In this document: piece by piece, positions 54,632 to 63,697 of the stretch
Layout of the letters: each line of letters begins with the position of its first letter
Numbering within the stretch: the stretch's first letter is position 1
Assembly: GCA_019232905.1 (NCBI GenBank)
Contig: JAFANA010000016.1
Location: forward strand, 1-64,000
Reading direction: 5' to 3'
Length of the DNA stretch: 64,000 bases
Source of the DNA: Vulcanimicrobiota bacterium
GTDB lineage: Bacteria > Vulcanimicrobiota > Vulcanimicrobiia > Vulcanimicrobiales > Vulcanimicrobiaceae
Notes under the pieces: generated by a model
Seen by the model: the letters and a program-made list of their open reading frames with translations, nothing else
The model's database searches: none
Told to the model about the DNA's origin: nothing
Position numbers and translations under genes: made by a program

Positions 54632-55354
54632 ATGCGATACCGCCTTTTCTTCCTCGTTGAAGCCGTCATCGGCGCCTTGATTGCGCTGCTGCTCACGAGT
54701 GCGGTCGCCGCTCAGCAACAGCCTGCCGCGCAAACGATCGTCTACAGCGCGACAATGAATGGACAGGGCGGCCGCATGGGTTCGGGCGGCCAAACCATCG
54801 CATTCACCCTGAACGTCGCGATCAAATCCGTCGATCCGGACGGGACCCGTCACGCAACGATTGCGATGCAAGCGCAGGGTATGCCTGGCGTGGACAAAGC
54901 GCCGGAAGATGCAACGATGACGCCCGCCGGTGCGATTTTGCCCAAAGACACGGCCGTCGGTAAACCGCATGCGAACATGACGGAAGCTGAGTCGTACGCG
55001 CTAGCCGCGACCGGCATCGGCGCCATGCTGAGCATGCAGTTGCGTCCGTTCAATTCGTTTGCCGAAACGTGCGCAAAACAAAAGGCGTTGGTGGCCGGTA
55101 TGTCGTGGCACGCCGACAGCCAAATCGGTAACGCGCCGGTCGATACGATCTACACGGTCAAGGGTACGGAACAAAAAGCGGGACACAACGCGACGCTCGT
55201 CACTCTTCAAGACGCCTCGTCCGGCGGCGCTGAACTGAAGGGGCAAGGCTATTACGATCCTGTCGCTCATCTTGTCGTCGCCATCCACTACGAGCTTCAT
55301 TCGCCGAACAGCCCGGAGAGCGAAGTCTTCGATATCGGGCTAGTAAATAGTTAG
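54632..55354 (+). CDS. Secreted protein of unknown function
   Basis: 240 residues from ATG 54632, eight bases after GGAGG (54619-54623). Signal peptide MRYRLFFLVEAVIGALIALLLTSAVAA. The mature part is beta-rich with segments GQTIAFTLNVAIKSVDPDGTRHATIAMQA and DTIYTVKGTEQKAGHNATLVTLQ that look like a duplicated sandwich, but I recognise no family. No conserved catalytic residue. Located between the PEBP gene and the homogentisate cluster with its own ribosome site. Confidence 0.7.
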   Translation: MRYRLFFLVEAVIGALIALLLTSAVAAQQQPAAQTIVYSATMNGQGGRMGSGGQTIAFTLNVAIKSVDPDGTRHATIAMQAQGMPGVDKAPEDATMTPAGAILPKDTAVGKPHANMTEAESYALAATGIGAMLSMQLRPFNSFAETCAKQKALVAGMSWHADSQIGNAPVDTIYTVKGTEQKAGHNATLVTLQDASSGGAELKGQGYYDPVAHLVVAIHYELHSPNSPESEVFDIGLVNS

Positions 55355-55375
55355 CTCCCGGCGAACGCCCGCACT

Positions 55376-55591
55376 ATGCAGGACGTTTCAATCAAGGTTC
55401 GCGAGAACGGACCGTACCTCGTCAACGGGACGGTCACGCTGATTGACGCCGACGGAAACCCCTATCACGTCGAGCAAAACTTTGTGTTGTGCCGCTGCGG
55501 CGAATCGAAGACGAAACCGTTCTGCGACGGCAGCCACCGGGAAAACGGCTTTACCGCAACCGAGCGAGCAGTGGGTACACTTCAGGAGTAA
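55376..55591 (+). CDS. CDGSH iron-sulfur domain protein
   Basis: 71 residues. C-R-C-G-E-S-K-T-K-P-F-C-D-G-S-H gives the CDGSH ligands (three Cys and one His) of a 2Fe-2S cluster. Preceded by a short beta strand region (GPYLVNGTVTLIDADGNPYHVE). Such proteins often sit beside oxygenases as redox or iron-sulfur partners. The next gene, hmgA, starts three bases after its stop, so the two are co-transcribed. Confidence 0.93.
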   Translation: MQDVSIKVRENGPYLVNGTVTLIDADGNPYHVEQNFVLCRCGESKTKPFCDGSHRENGFTATERAVGTLQE

Positions 55592-55594
55592 CGC

Positions 55595-56767
55595 ATGCCT
55601 TCATACGTCCGCGCCGGATCGCTTCCGCACAAGCGCCACATTCAATTTCGCCGTCCTGACGGCGGTCTTTACGCTGAAGAACTCTTCTCGACCAAAGGAT
55701 TCGAAAGCGTTTACTCACTGCTCTACCATTTGCGGCCGCCGACGGCGACGCTCGACGTGCGCGAGTGGAACCGGCCCCCGGTGCAGCTCATTGCGAACGA
55801 GCCGCTGCGTAACCGGCATTTCAAGACGGCGCAGATCGAGACTTCCGGCGATGCAATCGAATCGCGCCGTCCGGTGCTCGGCAATAGCGATCTGTTGATA
55901 TCGATTGCAAACGCCGACCGCCCGATGGAGTACTGGTATCGCAATACGGGCGGCGACGAGTTACTCTTCATTCATCACGGCGCCGGTGTCATCGAAACGA
56001 ACTTCGGCGAGCTGGCCTATCGCGCGAACGACTATATCATCATTCCGACCGGAACCACATATCGCCTAATTCCTTCCGCGCCGACGCGCATGCTCGTGCA
56101 CGAATCGACCGGCATGGTGAAGATTCCGCGCAAGTACCGCAACGAATACGGGCAACTCGAAGAGCACGCGCCCTACTACGAACGCGACTTCCGCGTGCCG
56201 GTGCTGAAATCACCGGTCGATGCGCCGGGCGAGTATGAAGTCCGCGTGAGCAACGCCGGCCGGTACGCCACGTACATCGTGCAGAATCATCCGTGCGACG
56301 TCGTCGGTTGGGACGGATACTGTTATCCGTATGCCTTCAATCTCGAAGAGTTTGCACCGATCACCGGCAAGCTGCATCAGCCGCCGCCCGCACATGCAAC
56401 GTTCGAAGCGCCCGGTGCCGCGTTCTGTGCGTTCGTGCCGCGTCTGTTCGACTATCATCCCCTTGCCATTCCGGTTCCATACAATCACTCGAGCGTTGAT
56501 TGCGACGAAGTGCTCTACTACGTCAGCGGCAACTTCATGAGCCGTCGCGGCGTCGAAGAAGGTTCGATCACGCTGCATTCGGCCGGCGCACCACATGGAC
56601 CACAGCCCGGCGCAGTTGAGGCAAGCCTCGGCAAAACCTCGACCGATGAAATCGCGGTCATGGTCGATACGTTTGCACCGCTGCAGCTCGCGCAAGCCGC
56701 GCTCGCCGTCGAAGACGCGCAGTACTATCGTTCATGGATCGAGCAGCAGCCCTCGTACTCACCGTAG
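55595..56767 (+). CDS. hmgA: Homogentisate 1,2-dioxygenase
   Basis: 390 residues, shorter than the roughly 430-450 of classical enzymes. PSYVRAGSLPHKRHIQFR, NADRPMEYWYRNTGGDELLFIHHGAGVIETNFG, YIIIPTGTTYRL, DVVGWDGYCYPYAFNLEEF, PYNHSSVDCDEVLYYVSGNFMSRRG and LHSAGAPHGPQPG are HmgA landmarks; the last two supply His/Glu/His candidate Fe ligands. It opens the homogentisate ring to 4-maleylacetoacetate. AGGAG ribosome site within the CDGSH stop region. Confidence 0.93.
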   Translation: MPSYVRAGSLPHKRHIQFRRPDGGLYAEELFSTKGFESVYSLLYHLRPPTATLDVREWNRPPVQLIANEPLRNRHFKTAQIETSGDAIESRRPVLGNSDLLISIANADRPMEYWYRNTGGDELLFIHHGAGVIETNFGELAYRANDYIIIPTGTTYRLIPSAPTRMLVHESTGMVKIPRKYRNEYGQLEEHAPYYERDFRVPVLKSPVDAPGEYEVRVSNAGRYATYIVQNHPCDVVGWDGYCYPYAFNLEEFAPITGKLHQPPPAHATFEAPGAAFCAFVPRLFDYHPLAIPVPYNHSSVDCDEVLYYVSGNFMSRRGVEEGSITLHSAGAPHGPQPGAVEASLGKTSTDEIAVMVDTFAPLQLAQAALAVEDAQYYRSWIEQQPSYSP

Positions 56768-57468
56768 CCGCCGTAGGCATTCTACACACGATCGTTCCCG
56801 ACCACTGGGGACCGGTCGTGGTTGTTGCGCGGCAGCGAGGCTGGTCGGCGGCGCAAACCGCGCGCGCTGCGCTGACCGCGGGTGCCGGGCATGTTACGAC
56901 GACTTTGCTGCTCGGAGCAATCGTATGGTGTGCGGGCGCGCTTACGGCAGCACAGTACGCGCGCGAAATCACCCTGATCTCGGCGATCGCGCTTATCGCG
57001 TTCGGATTGTGGATTGCCTATGGAGGCTGGCGCGAGGCGGGCGGCCAGGGCCATCACGATCACGAGCATTTCGAACACGGTCACTTGCATCGCCATATCG
57101 ACGGAACCGAACACGTCCATTGGCATCAGCATCACGACCACGATCTGCACGACCGCGGTGACGTGGCGGTGATGCACGACCACGGTCATGCCGTAACCGG
57201 GCGAACCGCTCTTCTCCTCATCTTGGGCTCGTCACCGATGATCGAGGGAATTCCCGCGTTTCTCGCGGCGTCGACGTACCGGCCGCAGTTACTGATTACT
57301 ATGGCCGTTGTTTTTGCAGCCGCGACGATGGCGACGTACGTTACGCTTTCGGTTGCGGGTCTGCGCGGCGTTCAACGGCGCGGAATCGGTACGCTCGAGA
57401 AATATGGCGAAATGCTGAGCGGCATCATCGTCGCACTCGCCGGCGTGTATCAGCTCTCCGGCGGCTGA
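56734..57468 (+). CDS. Membrane transporter with His-rich loop (RcnA/NiCoT-like)
   Basis: 244 residues. About six membrane segments. The family motif H-x(4)-D-H appears as ILHTIVPDHWGPVV in the first segment, and GAGHVTTTLL in the second. A cytosolic or periplasmic loop (about 110-155) is extremely His-rich (HHDHEHFEHGHLHRHIDG and more), as in nickel/cobalt efflux proteins RcnA/UreH-like. SSPMIEGIPAF occupies the place of the second signature. Its ATG at 56734 lies 34 bases inside hmgA, which suggests coupling. Metal is not determined. Confidence 0.82.
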   Translation: MDRAAALVLTVAAVGILHTIVPDHWGPVVVVARQRGWSAAQTARAALTAGAGHVTTTLLLGAIVWCAGALTAAQYAREITLISAIALIAFGLWIAYGGWREAGGQGHHDHEHFEHGHLHRHIDGTEHVHWHQHHDHDLHDRGDVAVMHDHGHAVTGRTALLLILGSSPMIEGIPAFLAASTYRPQLLITMAVVFAAATMATYVTLSVAGLRGVQRRGIGTLEKYGEMLSGIIVALAGVYQLSGG

Positions 57469-57926
57469 GCTTCGAGCGAACGCACGATATAACGCACGCT
57501 CTTGCCGCGGTCGTCGAGATATGCGCGACCGATCTCGACAAACCCCATCGATTCATGAAACGCGTCGGAGGCGGGATTGGGCGGATCGTAATAGATCTCC
57601 GCGCAAACGACAGGATAGCCGTCGGCGCGCGCCTGGCCTATCAACCGCTCGTAGAGCGCACGCGCGAGACCGCGCCCGCGCGCCGATTCGGCAACGACGA
57701 CCCGATCGACATAGATGAAACGCTCGTACCGTTGCGAGAACCACTTGAAGTTCGGGCTCGCATAGGTCGACTTTTCGTTCAGCGCGATCAGCATCGCGTC
57801 GCGCTCAGGCGTAACCCACGCGCAATACGCCGTGTCGATCAATGCCTGCGTGCTGTCGGGGTCAAGCGGCGAGAGGAGTGCCTCGGACTCCCGATTGAGC
57901 GTGAGAATCGCGTCGACGTCGTTCAT
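57450..57926 (-). CDS. GNAT-family N-acetyltransferase
   Basis: 158 residues. FIYVDRVVVAESARGRGLARALYERLIGQARADGYPVVCAEIYYDPPNPASDAFHESMGFVEIGR carries the R-G-R-G-L-A acetyl-CoA loop and the C-terminal helix. Similar to proteins that acetylate small amines or amino acids. Its end overlaps the convergent transporter gene by 19 bases, and its start is one base from the fahA stop, so it is probably in the fahA operon. Confidence 0.86.
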   Translation of the reverse strand: MNDVDAILTLNRESEALLSPLDPDSTQALIDTAYCAWVTPERDAMLIALNEKSTYASPNFKWFSQRYERFIYVDRVVVAESARGRGLARALYERLIGQARADGYPVVCAEIYYDPPNPASDAFHESMGFVEIGRAYLDDRGKSVRYIVRSLEAQPPES

Positions 57927-59195
57927 CTAGCGCGCCGGAACGATCGTGCCGCTTGCCTTGCCGAAACCGATGCGAAAGTCGCCGGATTCGCACCAGGCGC
58001 GCAACGTCACTTCGTCACCGTCTTCGAGAAACGTGCGTGTCTCGTCGCCGGCGCGTATCGGTTTCGTCCCGTTCCACGTCATCTCGATAAAACTGCCGAA
58101 GGCATCAGGCGTGGTACCGCTGATCGTTCCGGACGCATAGAGATCACCGGGACGAATGGCCGTGCCGTTAACCGTGACGTGCGCGAGTTGTTGCGCCATG
58201 TTCCAATACATTTCTTTAAACGTCGTGCGCGATACGGTTTTCGGCGTCGACCCTTGCGCGCGCATGCGCTTCGTAGACAAATCCACGGCAAGTGCAATAT
58301 CGTACGACCACCGGTCGCCGGAGCGCAGGTACGGCAACGGCTGCGGTTCTTGGACGGGGCCGTTCGTACGGAACGGCTCGAGGGCGTCCATGGTCACGAT
58401 CCAGGGAGAAATCGTGGTCGCGAACGATTTGCCCAAGAACGGTCCCAGCGGCTGATACTCCCACGCTTGGATGTCGCGTGCGCTCCAGTCATTGACGAGC
58501 ACGAGGCCGAAGATATGGTCGCGCGCTTTTTCGACCGGAATCGGTTCGCCGAGTTTATTGCCGGGGCCGGTGACGAATCCCACTTCGAGTTCGATATCGA
58601 GCTTCGTGCTCGGACCAAAGACCGGCATATTGCTGCCCGGCGGTTTGCGCTGACCCGACGGACGCACGATCGGCGTGCCGTCGATGACGATCGTACTCGA
58701 ACGCCCGTGATACGCGATTGGGATGTGGCGCCAATTGGGCATCAACGCTTCACCGTCCGGACGAAAAATTTTTCCTAAATTCGTCGCGTGTTCGATCGAT
58801 GAGTAAAAGTCGACGTAATCACCGATGTTCATCGGGACGGCCATCTTCGCATCGGCTTGATCGACGAATACCCGCGACGCGTTCAATTCACGAAGCCGCG
58901 CATCCGCAGCTTGATCGGTACGCAGAAAGGCCGCGATCCGCAACCGCAACGCCTTCCACTTCTCACGGCCTAAGGCGAGAAACGGATTCAGCCGCTCCGC
59001 CTGCAAGATTCGCCGGTCGCAAATGTCGTCGAGCAATCCGGCATCGGCAACCGCATGCAGATCCAGGATTTTCGCGCCGATGGCGATGCCGAGATGCAGG
59101 CGCCCGTCGTTCGCGCGAAACGCTCCGTACGGCAGGTTGTAAATTGTGAAGTCACTGCCGGCTGGAATCTCCAGCCAGGATTCAATGTGAGGCAC
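57927..59195 (-). CDS. fahA: Fumarylacetoacetase
   Basis: 422 residues from a GTG at 59195, eight bases after the upstream stop; the frame is open 23 codons further but without similarity. N-domain: GSDFTIYNLPYGAFRANDG. C-domain hydrolase: VPMNIGDYVDFYSSIEHATNLG, PIAYHGRSSTIVIDG with the Glu/His catalytic context, KLDIELEVGFVTGPGN (Glu metal ligands), GLVLVNDWSARDIQAWEYQPLGPFLGKSF (Asp ligand) and SGTISGT. It splits fumarylacetoacetate to fumarate and acetoacetate. Operon with the 301-residue protein upstream. Confidence 0.95.
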   Translation of the reverse strand: MPHIESWLEIPAGSDFTIYNLPYGAFRANDGRLHLGIAIGAKILDLHAVADAGLLDDICDRRILQAERLNPFLALGREKWKALRLRIAAFLRTDQAADARLRELNASRVFVDQADAKMAVPMNIGDYVDFYSSIEHATNLGKIFRPDGEALMPNWRHIPIAYHGRSSTIVIDGTPIVRPSGQRKPPGSNMPVFGPSTKLDIELEVGFVTGPGNKLGEPIPVEKARDHIFGLVLVNDWSARDIQAWEYQPLGPFLGKSFATTISPWIVTMDALEPFRTNGPVQEPQPLPYLRSGDRWSYDIALAVDLSTKRMRAQGSTPKTVSRTTFKEMYWNMAQQLAHVTVNGTAIRPGDLYASGTISGTTPDAFGSFIEMTWNGTKPIRAGDETRTFLEDGDEVTLRAWCESGDFRIGFGKASGTIVPAR

Positions 59196-59203
59196 GAGAC
59201 CGG

Positions 59204-60109
59204 TTACGCTTTCGGAAGGATCGAGAGGGCGACGAGATCGTCGACGGGTTCGCTGAAACTGCAACTGCCGTAAGCAATAAACGCTTGGCGTGCCTTTGAG
59301 AGCGCGGCGGCGTCGAGCGCGTCGAAATCGCGAGCGTCTTCGCGTAAGAGGGTCGCGACGAGTGTCGCCTCCGAAGCATCGCGCTGCGCAGCCGCGGTGA
59401 GGATATTGAGGAAGCCGTGCATCGTAAACCCCGCCGCATCATTGAAATGCCGCAGCGGATGATGGAGTCCGGCTGTCGCCTTGAACGATACACCGGCGTC
59501 ACCCGAAGCGGCAAGAAACGTCGCAACTTCTTCCACGGATGGAACCGCGGATGCAACGACACCGCCGCAACGCAGTTTTGCACCGACGCCGTAGCGCGCG
59601 AACGACGCCATCGTCGGAACGATCGATTCACCGAAACGGGTGTCGCGCGGCAACTCGACATACGTCGGAAGGTCCCGCAATCCATGCCGCTCGGCCAGCA
59701 TTGCGAATTGACCAATCGTCGCTTCATACGTCTCACGCTGCGAAAGCAACGGGGGCAACGGAACTTCGAGCGCCTCGATGGAGATTCGCGGCTCGGTGTC
59801 TCGATACGCTCGCATTTTCTCGAGTATACGGGCGGCGTTGCCGAACCAGGCGCGTGCGTCGCTTCCCGCATCGACGATCACCGAGAGTGGAATTTGTGAT
59901 ACCTCTGCCTGAGCGAGCAACTCTTCGATCCGCGATGCGGGAACGACGAAACGTCCGAGCATCCACGCATACGGACCGTTGCGGCTGCTCTCGTACTCGG
60001 CAAGTGCCGCGTGCATGTCGAGCTTGGCGGGCGGAAAGAGCCCGGCATAGTCGATAAGGCGCTCGAAGGCGGCGCGGATCTTCGGTTGGAGCGGCGTAGA
60101 CGTGCTCAT
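59204..60109 (-). CDS. Conserved-looking protein upstream of fahA, function unknown
   Basis: 301 residues, no signal or membrane segment. Alternating hydrophobic strands and helices (LIDYAGLFPPAKLDM, AWMLGRFVVPASRIEELL, IPLSVIVDA, ISIEALEVPLP, LPTYVELPRD, AKLRCGGVVASAVPSVEEVATFL, VSFKATAGLHHPLRHFNDA, MHGFLNILTA) suggest a TIM-barrel; F-K-A-T-A-G-L-H-H-P is the best catalytic-loop candidate. I do not recognise a named family. It is translated just before fahA and divergent from HPPD, so a link to tyrosine catabolism is likely. It might fill the missing maleylacetoacetate isomerase step, but nothing in the sequence shows that. Confidence 0.6.
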   Translation of the reverse strand: MSTSTPLQPKIRAAFERLIDYAGLFPPAKLDMHAALAEYESSRNGPYAWMLGRFVVPASRIEELLAQAEVSQIPLSVIVDAGSDARAWFGNAARILEKMRAYRDTEPRISIEALEVPLPPLLSQRETYEATIGQFAMLAERHGLRDLPTYVELPRDTRFGESIVPTMASFARYGVGAKLRCGGVVASAVPSVEEVATFLAASGDAGVSFKATAGLHHPLRHFNDAAGFTMHGFLNILTAAAQRDASEATLVATLLREDARDFDALDAAALSKARQAFIAYGSCSFSEPVDDLVALSILPKA

Positions 60110-60159
60110 GAACGGCTCTTTCGACAGGGCCCCTCTCGACGCTTCGCTAAGCGAACGTC

Positions 60160-61275
60160 ATGAGCACGATGACGGAAGCGCGCAGCAATCCGCTGGCGCG
60201 TATCGATTGGGATTACGTTGAATTCTACGTGGGCAACGCAAAGCAGGCAGCCCACTACTACATGTCGGCCTTCGGGTTCGAGCAGGTCGCGTATGCCGGG
60301 CCCGAAACGGGTGTGAAGAACCGCGCCAGTTACGTTCTCGAGCAGAACAAGATACGCTTCGTGCTCACCGCCAGCCTCGTTCCCGACGACGAGATCGCCA
60401 AGCACGTCATGCTGCACGGCGACGGCGTGAAAGATATCGCGATTGTGGTCGACGACGTCCGCGCGGCCTACGACAAAGCCATTGCGGGCGGCGCAAAAGC
60501 GGTCGCAGCGCCGGCGGAGTCGAGCGACGAACACGGCCGCATTGTCAAGGCGACGATCCACACGTACGGCGACACCGTGCACACGTTCGTGCAGCGCGAC
60601 GGCTATAAAGGTATCTTCATGCCGGGCTTTGTCGAGGAGCGCCGTTCGATTCAAGGCAGTAAGAAACCGCAGCTGCAATTCATCGATCACTGCGTCGGCA
60701 ACGTCGGCTGGGGTGAGATGGATGCTTGGGGCGATTTCTACGCAAAGGTGTTCGGCTTCTCGCAGCTCGTTTCGTTCGACGACAAGGACATCTCGACAGA
60801 ATACACGGCGCTAAAGTCGAAGGTGATGACCGATCCGCGCCATCAAGTAAAATTCCCGATCAACGAGCCGGCTGAAGGCAAGAAGAAATCGCAGATCGAG
60901 GAGTACCTTGATTTCTATCGCGGCGCCGGCGTCCAGCACATCGCGATCCGCACCGACGACATCGTCACGACGATCGACGCCCTCAAATACAACGGGGTCG
61001 AATTCCTCGATACGCCCGAGAGTTACTACGATATGCTCGAAGAGCGCGTCGGCAAGATCGATGAGGCGCTCGACGTGCTTCGTCAGCGCCGCATCCTCGT
61101 CGATCGAGACGATCAAGGCTACATGCTGCAGATCTTCACGAAGCCGCTTCAGGACCGCCCGACCGTCTTCTTCGAAATCATCCAGCGCAAAGGCAGCCTC
61201 TCGTTCGGTAAAGGAAACTTCAAAGCGCTCTTCGTTTCCATCGAAAAAGAGCAAGAGCGGCGCGGAACGCTGTAA
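60160..61275 (+). CDS. hppD: 4-hydroxyphenylpyruvate dioxygenase
   Basis: 371 residues, family length. Two vicinal-oxygen-chelate halves. The Fe ligands are readable: His177 (FIDHCVGNV), His260 (GVQHIAIRTDDI) and Glu339 (VFFEIIQRKG). QRRILVDRDDQGYMLQIFTKPLQDRPTVFFEI and FGKGNFKALF are signature segments. It converts 4-hydroxyphenylpyruvate to homogentisate. It is divergent from the 301-residue gene and fahA; the 50-base gap must hold both promoters. Confidence 0.97.
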   Translation: MSTMTEARSNPLARIDWDYVEFYVGNAKQAAHYYMSAFGFEQVAYAGPETGVKNRASYVLEQNKIRFVLTASLVPDDEIAKHVMLHGDGVKDIAIVVDDVRAAYDKAIAGGAKAVAAPAESSDEHGRIVKATIHTYGDTVHTFVQRDGYKGIFMPGFVEERRSIQGSKKPQLQFIDHCVGNVGWGEMDAWGDFYAKVFGFSQLVSFDDKDISTEYTALKSKVMTDPRHQVKFPINEPAEGKKKSQIEEYLDFYRGAGVQHIAIRTDDIVTTIDALKYNGVEFLDTPESYYDMLEERVGKIDEALDVLRQRRILVDRDDQGYMLQIFTKPLQDRPTVFFEIIQRKGSLSFGKGNFKALFVSIEKEQERRGTL

Positions 61276-61342
61276 CGGACACGCGCGAATCGTCAGAGCG
61301 GCCGGGGATTTTTCCTCGGCCGCTTGAATTGTAGCGGGCGGT

Positions 61343-62236
61343 ATGGGTCTACTCGCACCGTCCGTCTCAGTCGACGCCGTTATGCTCGAGGCGCGCGCTG
61401 CTGCGCTCGGAAAGCGGTCGATCAAAACCTCAGCGAAGCTCGAAGGGATCACCTTGGCGATTCGCTGCACCGATCTCACGACGCTGGAAGGTAAAGATTC
61501 CGAAGGGCGCGTGCGTTCGCTCTGTGCGAAAGCGCTTCGTCCGCGTCCCGGTTGGCCGAATGTGCCGAGCGTCGCTGCCGTATGCGTGTATCCGAACCTG
61601 GTCTCCGTTGCGAAAGACGCATTACGCGGCAGCAGCGTTGCTGTTGCATCGGTTGCAACAGCGTTTCCGAGCGGCCTCTCGAACATCGAAGTGAAACTCG
61701 CCGACACCGCAGCTGCAATTGCATCCGGTGCCGATGAAATCGACATGGTGATCGATCGCGGCGCTTTTCTTGCCGGACGCGAGCAAGCCGTCTTCGACGA
61801 AATTGTCCAAGTCAAACACCTCTGTGGGAACGTTCATCTCAAAGTCATTCTCGAAACGGGCGAACTCGGAACCTACGACAACATCCGCCGCGCAAGCGAC
61901 CTCGCACTGGAAGCGGGCGCGGATTTCATCAAGACCTCGACGGGTAAAGTCGGCACGAATGCAACGCCGCCGACCGCGCTCGTAATGTGCGAGGCGTTAC
62001 GTGATTTTGCGCGCCGGACCGGGGAGCGGCGTGGACTCAAGGTAGCGGGCGGAGTTCGGACGACGAAAGACGCGCTCGCGTACCTCGTGATCGTCAAAGA
62101 AACGCTCGGCGATGGGTGGCTCGATCCGAAGTACTTTCGCATCGGCGCAAGTTCGCTGCTCGACGATTTGCTGATGCAATTGGAAAAGGAACAAACGGGG
62201 CACTACGCGGGAAGCGATTACATCCCAAAGGATTGA
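61343..62236 (+). CDS. deoC: Deoxyribose-phosphate aldolase
   Basis: 297 residues, a little longer than the usual 220-260. ATAFPSGL, DEIDMVIDRGAFLAG (Asp102-like), HLKVILETGELG, ADFIKTSTGKVG with the Schiff-base Lys, and LKVAGGVRTTKDA with the second catalytic Lys. It makes 2-deoxyribose-5-phosphate from acetaldehyde and glyceraldehyde-3-phosphate, or the reverse. The extra length is N-terminal. It lies 24 bases before an aldehyde dehydrogenase, a common pairing that removes acetaldehyde. Confidence 0.95.
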   Translation: MGLLAPSVSVDAVMLEARAAALGKRSIKTSAKLEGITLAIRCTDLTTLEGKDSEGRVRSLCAKALRPRPGWPNVPSVAAVCVYPNLVSVAKDALRGSSVAVASVATAFPSGLSNIEVKLADTAAAIASGADEIDMVIDRGAFLAGREQAVFDEIVQVKHLCGNVHLKVILETGELGTYDNIRRASDLALEAGADFIKTSTGKVGTNATPPTALVMCEALRDFARRTGERRGLKVAGGVRTTKDALAYLVIVKETLGDGWLDPKYFRIGASSLLDDLLMQLEKEQTGHYAGSDYIPKD

Positions 62237-62260
62237 GCCGAGCTCTAGGATTGAGGAACG

Positions 62261-63697
62261 ATGGCGGTATTTGAGTATGCTCCTGCTCCCGAAAGTCTGC
62301 GCCCCGCGATTCGCGAGCGGTACGGGCTCTTCATCGACGGTAAGTGGGCGTCGCCGGCGGGCGAAGGCCACTTCGATACGATTAATCCGGCCAATGAGGC
62401 TCGACTAGCGGAGATCGCCTACGCGACGCCGACCGACGTCGATCGCGCGGTTCGCGCTGCGCGCAAAGCCTACGAGAAGTATTGGCGGCGTCTCAAACCC
62501 GCCGATCGCGCGAAGTACATCTACCGGATTGCGCGCGCGATCACCGAGCGCGGACGCGAACTCGCGGTGCTCGAAACGATCGACGGCGGCAAGCCGATCA
62601 AGGAATCGCGCGACTTCGATATCCCGATGGCCGCGGCACACTTCTTCTACTATGCCGGCTGGGCCGACAAACTCGAATACGTCTTACGTGCCGGCCGCGA
62701 GCCGTCGCCGCTCGGCGTTTGCGCGCAGATCGTGCCGTGGAACTTTCCGCTGCTCATGGCAGCCTGGAAAATTGCACCGGCTCTCGCATGCGGAAATACC
62801 GTCGTTCTCAAACCCGCGGAGACGACGCCGCTCACGGCGCTTGCGCTCGCGCAGATCATTGAAGAATGCGAACTTCCGCCGGGCGTCGTCAACGTTGTGA
62901 CCGGCGACGGCGCGACGGGCTCGGCGCTCGTCGAGCATGAAGACGTTGACAAGATTGCCTTCACCGGATCGACCGAAGTCGGTAAATCAATTGCCCGGCG
63001 GCTCGCAGGCACCGATAAACGCTTAACGCTGGAACTCGGCGGCAAAGCGGCGCACATTGTGTTCGCCGATGCGCCGATGGATCAAGCGATCGAAGGCGTC
63101 GTCAACGGAATCTACTTCAATCAAGGTCATGTCTGTTGCGCGGGTTCGCGCCTGCTCGTCGAAGAGCGCGTGCACGACGAAATCGTCGTTCGCCTAACCG
63201 AACGGCTGCAAACTCTGCGCCTCGGCGATCCCCTCGATAAGAATACCGACATCGGCGCGATCAACTCGCGCGCGCAACTCGAAAAGATTCAAGAGCTCGT
63301 GAAGAGCGGTGTTGAGCAAGGCGCGACGCTCGTCCAGCAACGCGGCGATCTGCCCGCGCGCGGCTTCTTCTTCCCCGCGTCATTCTTCACCAACGTCCAC
63401 CCCTCGCACCGCATTGCGCGCGAGGAAATCTTCGGTCCCGTCCTCTCGATCCTCACGTTCCGGACCCCCGACGAAGCGGTCGATAAAGCAAATAACACGC
63501 CCTACGGCCTTTCGGCGGGAATTTGGACGGACAAGGGGAGCAAGAACATGTGGATCGCGCAGCAACTGCGTGCCGGTGTCGTTTGGTGCAATACCTTCAA
63601 TCAATTCGATCCCGGCTCGCCGTTCGGCGGATATCGGGAATCAGGGTTTGGTCGCGAAGGCGGTGTCCACGGGCTCTACGAGTACCTTGCGCACTAA
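62261..63697 (+). CDS. NAD(P)-dependent aldehyde dehydrogenase
   Basis: 478 residues. FIDGKWASPAGEGHFDTINPANEARLAEI, AQIVPWNFPLLMAAWKIAPALACGNTVVLKPAETTP, FTGSTEVGKSIA, LELGGKAAHIVFADA (general-base Glu), HVCCAGSRLLVEE (catalytic Cys) and EEIFGPVLSILTF are the class signature. Substrate probably acetaldehyde or a betaine-type aldehyde. Likely co-transcribed with deoC. Confidence 0.95.
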   Translation: MAVFEYAPAPESLRPAIRERYGLFIDGKWASPAGEGHFDTINPANEARLAEIAYATPTDVDRAVRAARKAYEKYWRRLKPADRAKYIYRIARAITERGRELAVLETIDGGKPIKESRDFDIPMAAAHFFYYAGWADKLEYVLRAGREPSPLGVCAQIVPWNFPLLMAAWKIAPALACGNTVVLKPAETTPLTALALAQIIEECELPPGVVNVVTGDGATGSALVEHEDVDKIAFTGSTEVGKSIARRLAGTDKRLTLELGGKAAHIVFADAPMDQAIEGVVNGIYFNQGHVCCAGSRLLVEERVHDEIVVRLTERLQTLRLGDPLDKNTDIGAINSRAQLEKIQELVKSGVEQGATLVQQRGDLPARGFFFPASFFTNVHPSHRIAREEIFGPVLSILTFRTPDEAVDKANNTPYGLSAGIWTDKGSKNMWIAQQLRAGVVWCNTFNQFDPGSPFGGYRESGFGREGGVHGLYEYLAH

